From Edaphochlamys debaryana (lineage: Eukaryota > Chlorophyta > Chlorophyceae > Chlamydomonadales): DNA of 64,000 nt. The stretch spans positions 1,054,001-1,118,000 of the forward strand of contig JAEHOE010000010.1 in assembly GCA_016858145.1 (NCBI GenBank), read 5' to 3'. The notes below the pieces were generated by a model. That model saw only the letters and a list, made by a program, of their open reading frames with translations, had not been told where the DNA came from and searched no databases. Of this stretch, positions 22,270 to 35,400 are shown piece after piece. Position 1 is the stretch's first letter, and each line of letters opens with the position of its first letter. A program made the position numbers and the translations under genes.

Positions 22270-25200
22270 TCACGAAACCATCTTGAGCATCAAAATCATC
22301 ATGAAGCACGCGATGCCCGCACACAGCAGCCAGAAGTACCTGTACGACAGATAATGTACGACAGCGTACGGCATGTAGGGCCGGTGGGTGGGGGTTCGCC
22401 AGGCGGCTGACAGCAGCCCCTTGTGGCGGGCGGTCATTGCCAGCGCCTGGGAGCGCCTTGTGCTACCTCGATACTTCCCGGTAAGCGCTCTCCCAGAGTC
22501 GTAACCCCCCTTGGTCACACCCGCAGCCATCCCTGTTCGCCCCGGTCCCACCCCTTGTGCCACCCCCCACCCCGCAGCCCCCCTTGCTCCACCCCCCCCT
22601 CCCCTTCCCCCCCACGTCACCCACATGTACCCCAGCTCCCAGTGCAGCTCGGGCACCCACTCGAAGTTGGTGCCGTACACCCCCGCGATGAAGCTGAGGG
22701 GGAGAGGGGGAGGGCAACAGGCCGCTTGGCCGGAGTCTGTGCGGGGGTGACGGCATTGCGAGGCGCCCCAAGGGAACCCGGGCAACAAGCCGAGCGACGC
22801 GCTCTTGGGGCCACTCCGTACCCGGCTAGCCGGCGAGGCAGGCAGCCGTCAAATCTTTGCGTTGAAGCCGCGTCGACTCCCATGCATGCGGCATCGGCCT
22901 CTTGCTTGACCCCCCCGCCCCGTTACCCCCGCTCACGTGCAGGGCAGGAAGACGGTGGAGATGATGGCCAGTGTCTGCATGGAGGCGTTCTCGCGGTGCG
23001 CGATGAGGTTGAAGATGAGGTTGGACAGGTCGGAGGCCTGGGGCAGTGGGGGGGCCGCGGTTGCACAGGAGGGCGGGGGGCGAGCAGGTTGGGAGTGAGG
23101 CGAGAGAGGGGGAGGGGGGCACAGCCGGTCGGTCTCCCACAGCCAAGTCCATAGCCAGGTCATTGGAGAGGCGCGAGGCGCTGCATCGTGCCGAGCGCGG
23201 CAACTCCGCGGCTCGTGTCCCGGGGCTCGAGCCACACTTGCCCCCCCCCTATGTGGTCGCCCCCACCTGGTTGGACAGGGAGGCGATCTCATCGTTGATG
23301 CCGTCGATCTGGTCCCCCAGCGCCTGAGGGGATGGGGGGATGGGGGGGCGAGCGTCAGGGGAAACCAGGGTGGTTTGTCGGGTGTGCGGCAGCGTGGTCC
23401 GTGCCTTCGCGCGCTCGCCTGAAGCCCCCGAGCACGCCCTCCGTCCCCCAGCTCCCCGCCCCCAACCCCCCCTCCCCCACCTTGAGCTGCTCCTTGGTCC
23501 CCTTGCTGAGCCCCATGGTGAAGTCCGTGAGCGCCCCCGAGTCCCCCTTGCGGACCAGCGTCTTGATCATGGTGGACGTGGCCTGGGGGGAGGGAGGGGG
23601 GGGGAGGGGCCCAAGAGGGGGAGGGAGGGGGGTCAGGAGGGGTTGGGAGTAGTGTAGCTGAGCGGCCGTGGCCTGGGGGGCATGATGGGGGTGTCGGGGT
23701 CAGGGTGATCAGGGTGGGTCAGGGTGAGCGGAGAGAGCCCGGGGACGTCTACAGGGGGGGCGGAGGAACGGCCGATATGCTAACGGGGAGGGCTTGGGTG
23801 GGAGATTCTCGAAGTATTGGAGAGCGTAGGGAGAGGTAGAGCAGCAGCCAGGGCTTGGGGGGGAAAGCGAGGGGCCTGGGTGCGGCACTGGTACGGGTAC
23901 CAGAGGCGAAGAGGTGACGGTCACACGCGGGCTGGCGCCTGGCGCATTCTCCCCTTGAACGGGGGCCGCGCCCCAGTCGCAGCGCAGGGCAGTGCAGGGC
24001 TGCACCAGAGGGCGCCGAGCCTCTCCCCGCCCCCGCCCCCGCCCTCTCCCGCTTCCCCCACACCTTGAACCTGCGGTCCAGCAGCTGCAGGTCCGTGGCC
24101 ATGTCGTGCAGCTGCTCCGTGGCGGAGGCGCTGAGGTTGCCGGAGCGCACGCGGCGCTCGAACTCCGCCAGCTGCTGCGTGAAGTCGCGGACCACGTCAT
24201 AGGACTGGGGGGGGGGGAAGGGGAGGGGAGGACAGGGTAGAGGGTGCATGGTGGAGGGTGTCGGCTGCAGAGAGGGATCGCGTGGGGAAGGGGGGGGAGG
24301 GATTTTGAAGTGGAGCGTCGCCGTGGTGGAGGGCGGGGCGGGGAGAGGCGGAGAGGAGGGGCAGGGGGGCAGCCGTTGTGCTCTGTGCCCCTTTGGGTCT
24401 AGAACCGGCTTGAAGCCCTGCCCTCGCTCACGGCCTGCTGGCGGCGGGTGGCACACCCTGTGTACCCCTCGCACCCCCACAACCTCTTCCCAGCCCCCAC
24501 CACCCCCACCTGGTCCACCACCCCCCGCATCAGCAGGTACAGGAGGTACCCCGCGTCGCCCCGCCGGGCCTCGCTGATCAGGCTGTGGCCGCCGGGCCCC
24601 GCCGCCCCCGCCGCTGCCGCCGCCGCCGCCGCTGCTGCCGCTGACGCCCCGGCTGCGCTGCCGCCGACCGCACCGCCGCTGCTGCCTGGAAAGGCGGCGA
24701 GGGCGTTGGCGGCGGCGGCGTGGGGGCTGGCGGCGGCGGAGTGGGGGCTAGCGCTGGCGGCGAGGGCATTGGCGGCAACAGCGTTGGCGGCGACGGCGGC
24801 GGCCACGGTTGCCGCCGGGGTGCTGCGGGGGCTGCCGGTGGCGCCGGCGATGTGCACAGCGACGGTCGGGGTGGGGCCCGCGGCTTGGGCCGTTGCCGAT
24901 ATCTGCGTTGCGAGCAGGGGGAGGAGAGGGGGGAACAAGGGGTAAATTCTTAAGACCCCAGTCACTCCCTCAGTGCCGCGAGCCCTTGCTTGGCTGCTGC
25001 CAGTCCCCAGTCCCGTGCCCCCTGGCCCCCTGCACCCCTAGCCCGGTGGGGGCCAGACCTCCCCCCGCTCACCGCGGCGCCGGAGCCCGTGCGGGACATG
25101 GGCAGGCCCCCGCAGCCGCGCGCCCCCGCCGTGATCTGGCGCCACAGCTTCCACGTCACTGCCATTTGTGTCGGCGGGTAGGGGCGCAGGGTGGGTGGGT

Positions 25201-28200
25201 GGGGGACGGAGTCGGTAGCGAGGGGCAGCAAGTGGTGGAGTGTGGAGGAGGGGCCCAGCGCCAAGACCACACCCACCCACCACCACCCACCCACCCGACC
25301 GCCCCGAGTAGTGGAACAGGGACACCAGGGTGGCCCCGCGGGGCTCCCGGGAGTCGGGGCGGGGCTTGTCCTGCAGCACGGGGTGGTGGGGGGAAGGGGC
25401 CACACAAGGTTGGGTGCGGTTTGGGGCCGTGGGGGCCGCGGAGGGGGAGTCAGGGCAGCGCCACATGCGCGGCCGACTCGGCTCCCAAGCTACTGGGGCG
25501 TATCTAGCCCGTCGAGCCCTCCGTCCCCTCTCTTCATCCTTCCGCCCCCCCCCTCTCCCCCACGGCGCACGCCAAAGCACCCACCTGGATGATCAGGAAG
25601 ACCACCGGCTCCTCCACGAAGCGCTTCTCGTACTTGTACGGCACCGCCGCGATGCGCTTGTGGAACTGCACGGTACGGCAGACACGCGTTGTCACAACCG
25701 TCACCAACGGCGCATGACCGTTGTCCACCGCCACCGATGCGCATGCTGGGACGCAGGCCCTACCCCCAATGCCTCGCCCCGCTGCCCCTCCCGCCCCCAC
25801 CCCCCGGAGCCACTCGCACCCCTGCCCGTACAAGCCCCTGTCCCTCCCTGGCTCGCCGCCAATCGCTCCTCCCTCACCCTTTCGCTCCACGTCCCTCCCC
25901 CTCCCTCCCCCGTCCCCTCCGCCCCGCCTCCACTCACGTTGAGCACAGACGACACGGGCCGCAGCACCTGCCCCCAGAGCCACGCGCCCCAGCCCCGGGC
26001 CTCGGCATCCACGCCCCCGCCGCCGCCGCCCCAGGCCCCGCCATCGACCCGGGTGCTGGGCCCCGCCCCGCCCCCGCCCCCGCCCCCGCCCCCGCCCCCG
26101 CCTCCGTGGTGCCGGCGCCGCATCCACCCCAGGCTCGGCCGGGCGATGAACACGCCGCGGTGCTTCTTCTGGTAGGCCTCCTGGGCAATCTCTGCCATGG
26201 TGACGTCAGCATTGGCGGCGGCGGCGTCACGGGCGGCGGCGGCGGAGGCAGGGCCGGTGGCGGAGGAGGCAGGCCCGGTGGCGGCGGGGGCAGAGACGAC
26301 GGCGAGGGACGCGGGGTCGGCGGCGGCGGCGCGGCTGAGCGGTGACGGGCCCTTAGTAAGGCCCTTGAGGAGCCCTGCCATGCCGCTGACTGACAGACCC
26401 CTGCCGCCGCCGCCGCCGTGGGGAGGCACCGACGGCGTGGGTGGCGGCGTCGCTGGCGTCGCCGTCGGCATGGACTTGGCCTCCGCCAGGAGGCCCCGGT
26501 CCACCGCTGAGGTGCGGCCGTAGGTGTACTCGGACCCCGCCGCCGCCGCTGCCGCCGCCGCCGCCGTGGCGTCGCCGTGCAGGAAGGTGCCGCCAGGCTG
26601 CAGGGCCGCCGCAGCTGCCGCCACGGCCTGTTGGTGCTCCTTGCCTGACCTGCGGGCAGTGGGCGTTGTGAGCGGCACCGGGCATGGATGGCGGGTCTGG
26701 CTTTGGAGTACATAACGTGTCTGTGGGAGCGATGGGTGCAGAAGCACACCCTTTAGCCTGCCCGCGGCCCACGTCCCAATAGAAAGCACACAAACCCTCC
26801 CCCGTACCGCTCCAGGTTGACTCCCCTCACCCCCTCACCCACCCTCACCCATCACCCCCCCCCACCCCACGCACCTCAGCAGCAGCCTCGTGCGCAGCCC
26901 TACCATGGGCATGGAGCAGTACAGGATGCCGTCGGAGCTGTAGTACTCGTTCTTGATGCGGCGGTGGGGGTCGGGGGCGTCAGAGGCGGCCGTGGAGGCG
27001 GAGGCGGAGGCGGAGGCGGAGGCCGCGCCGCTGGCCCCCTGGTGGTGCGGGTGCGCGCGGTCGGGGCCGCCGAAGCTGAAGGCGCGGGGGAGGGAGAGGC
27101 CCTGCGGGGCAGAGCAGGACGTGGGGGGCGGGAGGGGGGGGGTCGTGCTGGTGACGGGGGAAGGGTCGGAGGAGCGGGGGTGGCTGGGCCCCGTCACGTG
27201 CATGCTCCTGAGGCTCGGTCCCAGGCCGTGCAGCCCCGTTTGCCAGGCACCGCCCTCCTCGACCAGAGGCGCTGCAGGTGGAGGTTTGGTGGGCCTTTGC
27301 TGAGCCCAGGGGCCCCACGCTGCCCTGCCGAGCCCTTGCTTCCAGAGCCACCCCCCAGCCCTCTGCTTGGAGGCAACGCCCGCAGGCCGCACCCCACGCG
27401 CCCCGCCCGCCCACCCACCCTTGCGCCCCAGCCGAATGGGATAGAGTTGCTGCGCACTCCACGGGGTGCGGGGCCCGCGCCCTCGTCCTCGTCCGGATAG
27501 CTCTGCGGACCGGGTGGAAGGCGGGCGGCATCCGGCAAAGGGGGCATGAGGGCGACGGGGTCAGGCGCGGGTCTCAAACGAGCCCATCAGACCCCCATAA
27601 CCCTTTTGCAACCTTCACCGCCTGAGCCTCCCCCTTCCCCTCAACTTGACCACTCGGCGGTACGGTATGTACCTTCGCCGGCGCTCCTACCCGCTCGCTC
27701 AGCTTCAAGGGTTCCCCTCCCCTCCCGCTCCTACTGGCAACTGGCAAGGCGACGCACCGCCGCTTAGCTTCCCCAGCCTTCCGCTTCACTACGCCCCGTT
27801 GTCTATATTAACCCCAGCGCAGCTCTGAAGTTTCCCCTGCCTTCCTTCTCCCCTCCCTCGCCCCCACCTCGAGCCCCTCTGCGTTCTCCACCGCCAGCAG
27901 GTCGCTCAGCAGCAGGGGCGGCAGGTTGTAGCGGGAGGCCAGCACCTTGACCAGGTCCCAGGCAAAGCCCTCGGCCTGGGGCGTGGACCAGGGGGCGCAG
28001 CAGGGGGGCGCAGCAGGGGGGTGGGCAGGAGGGGGGTGGGTTGCAATCAGGAGCACGAAGGCTCATCCGCCGTGTGTCTGTGTCTGTGTCATGTGGCTGG
28101 GTGACGTGGCTCCTGGCTCCGGGGCGCGACGCCACCGATGCAACCCACGCCTGCCCCCCACAACCCCGGCCTCCCCTCCCCGCCTTGCCCCCCCAACCCC

Positions 28201-29394
28201 AACCCCACCTTGACCCAGCGGATCTGCGGCTCCAGCAGGCTGAGCGTGGGCCGGGGGGCGTCCAGGAAGGCGCGGAAGGCCCTCATGGAGGCGCTCTCCG
28301 CCCCGCCGTGGTTGCTCCAGCGGCTGGGGGGGTGCGGGTAGCGGGTAGCGGGCAAAGGGTGGTCAGCTGGTCAGATCTCACGCGCTGTCCGCCTCCCGCC
28401 CCGCTGCAGCAGCACCGCCTGTGCAGCGCCCCAAGTGGCTGGCTCGACCCATCACTGCATTACGATATGGGTGGCCCCAAGTACTCCCGCGCCCCCTCCC
28501 TCGGCACCCGCTCACATGAGCCGCGGGCGGGCGTTGGTGACGCAGAAGTCCACCACCTGCACCTCCACGCGCCCCCTGCGTGTCACACATGAACACAAAC
28601 AAGGTCGAGAAACTGGCTTCACATCAGGGTCTGTGAGCGTGTGAGGCACGCCCCCGGTAAGCGCCACCCCCGAGCACCAGCATGTGGAATCAAAGAGCAC
28701 GTGCGGGCTGACCTGTAGTCCCGCCGCAGCTTTCGCTCCACCTGGCACACCACACAGATAAAGGGGAGAGCGTGGAGGAGGGGGACTAGACCTCGTCAGG
28801 GCATCCGTGGGGAGGAGCCTCAGCGCAGCCCGGGAAGTGGTGTAGGGCCTTACAAACCCCTCGTCCTACGTCGCCACCCCTCCTGCCCCCCTGCCCCTGC
28901 CCCACCTGTGGCGGCAGCTGCTTGCCGCCCCGCACGTCGATCTCCACGTAGGCGCCCTCGCTCTGACCAAACCCCAGCCTGCGGGATGAGGGAGGGGGCG
29001 GGGAGGTAGAGGGGTGGGTAGGCAGCCCTGCAGCCCGCGCTGCCTGACGTACTGGGCACACTCGCGTGCCGGCGGACGTACGGGCTCCGCCGAAACCCTC
29101 GACGACCCCCGCCCCCGCTTGGCGGTCTCAGGCCAGGCCATGCCTCCCCGCGCACCGGGCAAGCTCCAGCACCAGAGCGTACGCCCGCTGCCATCGCGCC
29201 CGCGCCCTGGCCCAGCGGGCCTGTGCTTCGGGGTCAAGCTGGATTGAAGCCGAGCGAGCCTCGAGGGACACACGCGCGGGTTCGGGCGCGGGGAGCGATG
29301 TTCGGCTGATTACCACCGATATCTGCTTCTCCTTGTCCCTGTCCATCCTCTCCGATGCGGCGAGCCCCCGGCTGAGCTTGAGGAGGTTCGCCAT
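22270..29394 (-). CDS. CorA-like divalent metal ion transporter
   Basis: Nineteen exons on the minus strand, phase checked, 940 aa. In transcript order: 29156-29394, 28906-28978, 28713-28741, 28516-28575, 28209-28323, 27868-27975, 27419-27502, 26875-27101, 25938-26649, 25585-25665, 25295-25370, 25073-25158, 24510-24902, 24064-24204, 23481-23582, 23267-23323, 22937-23037, 22625-22693, 22270-22339. The C-terminus has the CorA two-helix membrane module: TM1 (LAIISTVFLPCTFIAGVYG), the signature at 902-904 reading G-T-N instead of G-M-N, an acidic periplasmic-type loop (EWVPELHWELGY), then TM2 (YFWLLCAGIACFMMILML). A long soluble N-terminal part precedes it, with Ala- and Gly-rich low-complexity inserts in exons 8, 9 and 13, one a poly-Gly run. 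CorA proteins conduct Mg2+ or other divalent ions; the ion here is unknown. The start in MANLLKLSRG gives the best exon 1. Confidence 0.88.
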
Positions 29395-29942
29395 CCGTCG
29401 GGCGGCACGTGAAGGTGAGACGCCCGCGACCGGACTCTCTCTCTACGCGCTGCGCTGCATAAGCATTGCTGTGGACAGCGATGCGAATCCGTCTTGATCC
29501 TATGGAGTTCAGCGTTGACCGGGTGTTGCTTTGTCGCAGCGTTTACTGTCTACCCTGGCTCATAAGCTCACTGCTAAGAAGGAGCGGCGGCGCCAGTGGA
29601 ATGCTCTTAAGGTTAAGACCGCGCTTTCCACACTCTGGGGTTCGCTGCCCATGAAGAGGTTGGACCCCAGCAGCAAGCCACAGCGCCAACACAAGTGCAC
29701 TTCACACAGTAAACTAGCAACAGCGTACCTAGCAAAGGCGCTCGCGCGTCGTCAACGACTGCTCCTTTTCACTGCTCTTCTGGGCCTTCCGGAGCTCTTT
29801 TCGGAGTGCTGATTGTGTAGTGACTTGGCTGACGTTGAATAGTGCTGGATTAACCACGGCGAACAGGCAGCAAGGGCTTTAGTCGGCGGCGGGGACCCGG
29901 GGCCGTCGCGCCCGGGCGAAACCTCTGCGCGGAGGCGTCAAC
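29395..29942. promoter_or_regulatory. Divergent promoter region, CorA-like gene and RPC9
   Basis: Only 548 bases separate the start codons of the minus-strand CorA-like gene and plus-strand RPC9. The region must therefore hold both 5' UTRs and both promoters. No clear TATA box is visible. Confidence 0.55.
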
Positions 29943-31632
29943 ATGAAGCTGTGAGCGTCTCGGGCGCATGGAAGGCTGGGTCCTGAGTCCCATGCTGACG
30001 GTCTCCCCCCCGCGCAGTTTGCAGCCCAATGTCGCCGTGATTTGCAACTGCGAACTACTTCAGGTAGGCTCTTGCAGAGGACCATGCACATGCGACCGGG
30101 CGGGAGCGGGGAGCGGCCCCGGGGGGGCCCCCTCGCCTCTACCGCCCCCCCTCTCGTCACCTCCGCGTCTCCTGCCCCTGCCGGCCGGCTGTGTCGCCGT
30201 CTTACGCTGCCTCAGCACTGCTACCTTTTGTATAACAGGTACTCACGGAGCGGGGAGTCCATCTGGGCGGCCGGGCGTTGCCTTCTGAGCGCATGGTGAG
30301 GGAGCAGGTCGGACTGCACGTCCGCGCGAGTCTGGGTAGCAGGGGGACTGTGGAGCCCTGCAAGCCAGCGAAGGCACGACTGGGACGCTACAAGTTGATA
30401 AGGGACGGCTGCTGGCGTGGGCTGCGGTGGGAGCCTGTCGCGTCGGGCTGAAGCCCTGAGATGGGGCTGCTGCGGCGGACCAGAACGGGCCAAGGCGGGC
30501 CGGCCAAGGCCGCAGGAATGGGGACCGGTAGCGTGGAACAGCGGATGCGTGAACGGCACGGGTGACAAGGAGCGGTCGCCGGAGGAGCTACGCACACGCG
30601 TGCAGGCGCGGCCTGGTAGGGCACGTGCGGCTTTCCTTCCGCGCCCCCGTCCCGCTTTCGGTCGCAGTCCTGCCTCGGGGAGCGGCTTCCCATTCAGGCC
30701 GGCTTTCTGGCTTCTTCCCAGCCGTTTCTGCGCACGTGCGCGCTACCCTTGCTACCTGCGTGTCCCCACGGCCGCACCCAGCCTCTTTCCCCCGCCCTCG
30801 CCCCCGCTCGCGCCCCGCCAGGCCCACCAGTACCTGGCGTCCCAGCCCGTACGGCAGCTTAGCGGGGAACAGCTGACGGAGTTCTTCTCACTGCTAGAGG
30901 TGGGAGAAAGGGGGAGGGAGGCTAGGGAGGAGGGAGGAGGTGTGGGCGATGGCGGGGCGCTGAGGCAGTACAGGCCAGCCAGCCTGAGACTTGGCTCGGG
31001 GCCGAGGGGCCCAGGCGGAGAGTCGACACCAAGGACTGGCGATGGAGCTGAGCAGCTTGCCTGGACAGTTCGTGGTAGTTTCGGCTCGTTCGGGCCTTAA
31101 AGCCTGAACCTGACGCCTCGCTGTTGCCCTCCCCGTCCGCTCGTCTTCCCGCCCGCTCCTTCCAGGCGTACAACCTGTCCCAGGGTGAGCTGCTGCAGCT
31201 GGCCAACCTGGCGCCGCGCACACCCGTGGAGGTGAGCTGGTGGTGCACACACGGTCTGTCGGCAGGCTGGAGGATGGTGCGAGCCTGAGCTTGGGCACTG
31301 CATGCGCCACCCGGGTGGGCCCAAGAGGCACTGCTGTGGGCTTGGGCCCAAGAGGGGCTTGGGCCCAAGAGGCACTGCTGTGGGCACTGCTGTGGGCTTG
31401 GTGGAGCCAGCGTTTACCTGCCCTCCGCCAAACATGCCGACGTGCCTTGCGCCCTCCGCTCTGCCCCACCCCTCGCCAGGTGCATCTCATCGTGGCGGAC
31501 TGCGAGAGCCGACTGGGCGACGAGGGGGTGGAGACGGTGCTGGCGGCGGTGGCGGAGCGGGTAGCGGCGGAGCCGGCGGATGGAGCAGCGGAGGCAGAAG
31601 GGGAAGGGGCGAATGGAATGCAGGAGGAGTGA
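29943..31632 (+). CDS. RPC9: DNA-directed RNA polymerase III subunit RPC9 (RPB4-like, CRCP family)
   Basis: Six exons, phase checked, 135 aa: 29943-29950, 30018-30063, 30239-30295, 30822-30899, 31166-31231, 31480-31632. The first exon has just eight coding bases (ATG AAG CT). The protein starts MKLLQPNVAVICNCELLQ and carries the RPB4-like helical HRDC fold: AHQYLASQPVRQLS, then EQLTEFFSLLEAYNLSQGE, then LLQLANLAPRTPVEVHLIV, and an acidic last helix ending in a Glu/Ala-rich tail. Order and spacing agree with human CRCP/RPC9 (148 aa). In the family RPC9 pairs with RPC8 to form the polymerase III stalk that takes part in initiation on tRNA and 5S genes. A further small exon inside the long third intron (30296-30821) is possible but not needed. 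Confidence 0.85.
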
Positions 31633-32444
31633 GGCATCGTGACAGGCGGCAGCCACGTTGGGAGCAGCCGCGGGGCAGGCGAGGCTGCAAAGGGCACGGG
31701 GCGCCGGGACGGCCCTGCTGGACACGATAGCCCAAGAGCACGCGTGCTACGTGTGGGCGAGATGGAGTCCTCGTGCTGCTTGTGTCGGGAGCGGCAGGTG
31801 TGTGAGGGGGGGAACGTCTGGTAAGCAGGTGGGCCTTCTTCAGGCGTTGAGAGCATTGCATTGCGTGAGGGCGTGCCTCTGTGGTGACAGGGGCACTGTG
31901 GTCGCAGAGATGGGGATGGGGATGTTGCGCTCGATGTGCCCGACTTCCCGAGCGGCCGCCTCTGTCATGAAACTATGGCTGCTTGCATTTAAATTGGCGC
32001 CCCTGAGGTGCTTGCCAAGGTTGCTGACGGCTTGCTTTGGCGCGACAGCTCGCGACAGCTGATGGGTGCTTGCAACAACCGCCTCGCCCCAACCGTCTTG
32101 CAAGCCCCCAGGAGTACGACCTCCCCGCCAAGGCTAGCGGCCCACATATAAGCAGACCGGCGAGGCAGTCGCTTAAGCGTAGCCTCACATACCTCACTCC
32201 AGCCTGAGCTCACACACAGCATCGGTGCCACGCCAACGCCGCGGTACGCGTCCCAGACGCCCAGCAACAAGCCCGGACCTTTCTATAGCAAAGGAGGTAA
32301 GTTCAGTAATGTGTCTGCTGGCAGAGGGGTAATGCCGACGGCCAGCGCCGGCTCGCTCGGTCGACATGCCGATTACTTGCGCTCAGCAGCCCAGCCTCAC
32401 CGCGCCCCCCACCTCCTGTTCTGCAGTGTGCCTGAACTATCACG
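31633..32444. other. 3' UTR of RPC9 and 5' region of the mannanase gene
   Basis: The first part is RPC9 3' UTR; no TGTAA was found. From about 32140 the mannanase promoter begins, with a TATA-like ATATAAG at 32146-32152. A likely 5' UTR intron runs from GTAAGT at 32297 to an acceptor CTGCAG ending at 32426, 18 bases before the start codon. Confidence 0.5.
32146..32152 (+). promoter_or_regulatory. TATA-like element of the mannanase gene
   Basis: ATATAAG in CCCACATATAAGCAG, about 300 bases upstream of the start codon and about 145 bases upstream of the probable 5' UTR intron. Confidence 0.45.
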
Positions 32445-35400
32445 ATGATGCTTAACACGCAAAGTCGGTTGTCGCGTGCAACCACCCTCGCAATACTCCT
32501 TCTCGGCATCTTCACCGCAGCGCATGGCTCCTATGTCACACGCTGCGGCCATCAGCTGTGCCTCGACGGGAAGCCCTGGTACTTTCAAGGGGCGAACGCA
32601 TACTGGTGAGCGGTCTGCAGCGTTTGAGGCGCGGCAGCGGTGGGGTACCGGTGTGAGGGCATCAGCCGCATCACCGCTGGGGAGCAGGCTTGGGGCAGGC
32701 GCACAGCAGCTACCCCCACCCCCGGCAACGACTCTCACCGCTGCCCCTCCTGCATTCCTGGACAGGCTGATTGATTTTGTGCAGAAGGACCGCGGCATGG
32801 TTGACCGCTTCTTCGACAAGTGAGCGAGCGCACCATTGGCACGTGCTGCCCTCCGTGGGCACGACTGGCAGGTCTCCAAACAGATGCGTTTGCATCAGTC
32901 CGTCTGTGTCCCTGATCCTACCACCTCTCACCCGCTGCCATGCTGCCCGCTGCAGGTGCAACGAGTTCGGCCTCAAGGTCATCCGCACGTGGGCGTTCAA
33001 CCATGCCATGCCCTACGAGTGGTGAGCAAGCCCCCTGCCCTCAGCGTCTGCCCTTGACCCTGTGAAGACCCTGCCCCTCACATAGGATTGGCTTCTCACC
33101 CTCTCGCACCCCAGGGGCAAGTACGACGAGAACCAGTTCAAGGGCCTCGACTACATCGTCGACTCTGCCAGCAGGTGCGTAGGCCCGGGGTGGGGTCTTG
33201 CCGTATGCGCCCGCGGACCCGCGCGCAACGCCAGCGGCCCTAAGCGGCCCTGCTGCGTGGCAACACCTTGCGCGGGACCCGATTGAGCAACTGGCATACT
33301 GAGTGACCGGTGCTCCTGACCAGAGGATCACTGAGTCTCCTTCTACCCTACGTGCCCTCGCAGGCACAACATCAAGCTCATCCTGGCCCTGGGCAACACG
33401 TGGACCGCCTACCGCTCCCCGCAAGACTTCATGCGGATGGCCGGCGTCGATCCCAGTGAGCTGCGCAAGGGTCTTGGGGACTGGGGGCTTGACGAAGGGT
33501 TGGGCGGCAGTCGCCCTTGAGGCTGGGCGTGGCCCCGGAAACTTGCGGTCTATCCCCCAGCTCCGCGCGCCGCCTCCCAACTCCCGCTTCCTCGCTCCCC
33601 GGATCAACAATCTCGTAACATCTTCCAACCTCAACCCCAGGCGGCAAGGACATCCTCGCCTTCTACAACTCCTCCGCCGTGCGCCACCTCTACAAGGACC
33701 ACATCTCCACGCTCGTGTGGCGCACTAACACCTTCAACAAGCGCCGCTACCTGGAGGACGATGCCATTATGATGTGGGTCGGGGGGTGTGGGGGGTCGGG
33801 GGGTGGGGGGGTCGGGGGATGTGGGGGTCAAGGGGTGGGGACGCGGGATGGGATGGGGGCCATGGGGCAGTGCACTTGGGGAGCGATGGTGTGGGCGCTG
33901 GGGACATAACCCCGGGACTTCGGTGCGGGCTTGAGCTGCAAGACCTGCTACAGGCACTTAGCGGGACGCGTTAGGGTAGCGATGAGCCGAGGACGCTGGC
34001 GCCCCGTGCCGTCCCGCACGTTGCACATTCCGCGGCTCTCTCACTCCCGCCTCCCGCCCTCCGCCCCGCAGGTGGGACGCCATGAACGAGCCCCGCTGCC
34101 CCGGCTGCTCCGACGCCGCCTCGCAGCGCGTGGTGCGGTCGTTCCTGGAGGAGATGGCGGGCCACCTGCGCTCCAACCTGCCGCAGCAGCTGGTGGCGCT
34201 GGGCACCGAGGGCTACTTCCTCAACTCCTACGAGGACTACAACCCGGGTGCGGGAGGGGGTTCTGGGGCTGTGGTTCTGGGGCATGTTAATGGCTGGCGC
34301 TCGCTGCTGGCTAGCTGATGGAGGTTTGTCGTTGGAAGGGAGCTGAGGCTGGTCACGATCGCCCGACTTGCGCCGCCGAGGCCGTGCACCCAGGCCCAGC
34401 TGTTGCCTCAAGCCTGACGCCGCCTTACCCCGCCACCCGCACCAGGCGCCGGCGCTCGCTGCGAGGGCGAGGACTGGGAGGGCCTGGCCCGCATGCGCTC
34501 CATCGACGCCCTGGTGGTGCACGCCTACGAGCGCCAGGTGCCGGAGGGGGTGGCGGCCGCAGAATGGGCAAGAGAGCCTCGGGGGCGGTTGGGCATAGCG
34601 GGGAGAGGGCGTGGCCTGACCACGACCCACCGCACACCTGGTGCTGCGGCCTCTTTCGCCTTCGCCACGGCCACCACGGCCCACCCCGCTCCGCCACTTG
34701 GCCACATTGCGCTGCGCCGCCCCTCCCCCTCCCCCTCCCTTCCCCTCGCAGCTCGAGTCGGTGCCGCCCAAGTGGACCAAGTGCGACTTCGCCTGCTTCC
34801 TCAACTACCTCATCCAGTACCTGTCCGTGCACCAGCGCATCGCGGCCGACGTGGGCAAGCCCGTGATCCTGGAGGAGTTTGGCCTCATCCTGCCGTGAGC
34901 CGGGATCTGCGCCTGGGGTCCGGGCTCTGGGACTAGGCTCTGCGGCTGGGCTCGTAGCTGCGCTCGCGGCTGCTCCACCTACCGCCATGCGCCTTGTCCC
35001 GCCCTCTGACAACTCCTCCGCCTTCCCCCCCCCCCCTCCGCCGCCCTCATCCCCTCCGCCCTCCCCCCCCAGGGAGTACACGCAGGAGCAGCGCGTGCTG
35101 CTGTTCCGCCTGGTGGCCGACAACCTGCAGTGGATGAAGCAGTCGGGCGGGGCCATGGCCGGCACGCTGTTCTGGAACGCGGCCATCGGCAACGTGTGGG
35201 ACGACGGGTGAGCGCGCGGCGCGGTGATGAGGAACCGGCCTTTCTGCACCGGTGCCGCCTTGCCTTGTCCTACAGCCCCTTGTGATGCTGCCCATGCCTT
35301 ACCTATCCCCACCTTACCACTCGTCTGCCTCGCCTCTCATCCCTGTCTCTTCGCTCCTCCGCTCCTCGCGGCCCCCGTTCCCTCCCCCTCAGCTACAACG

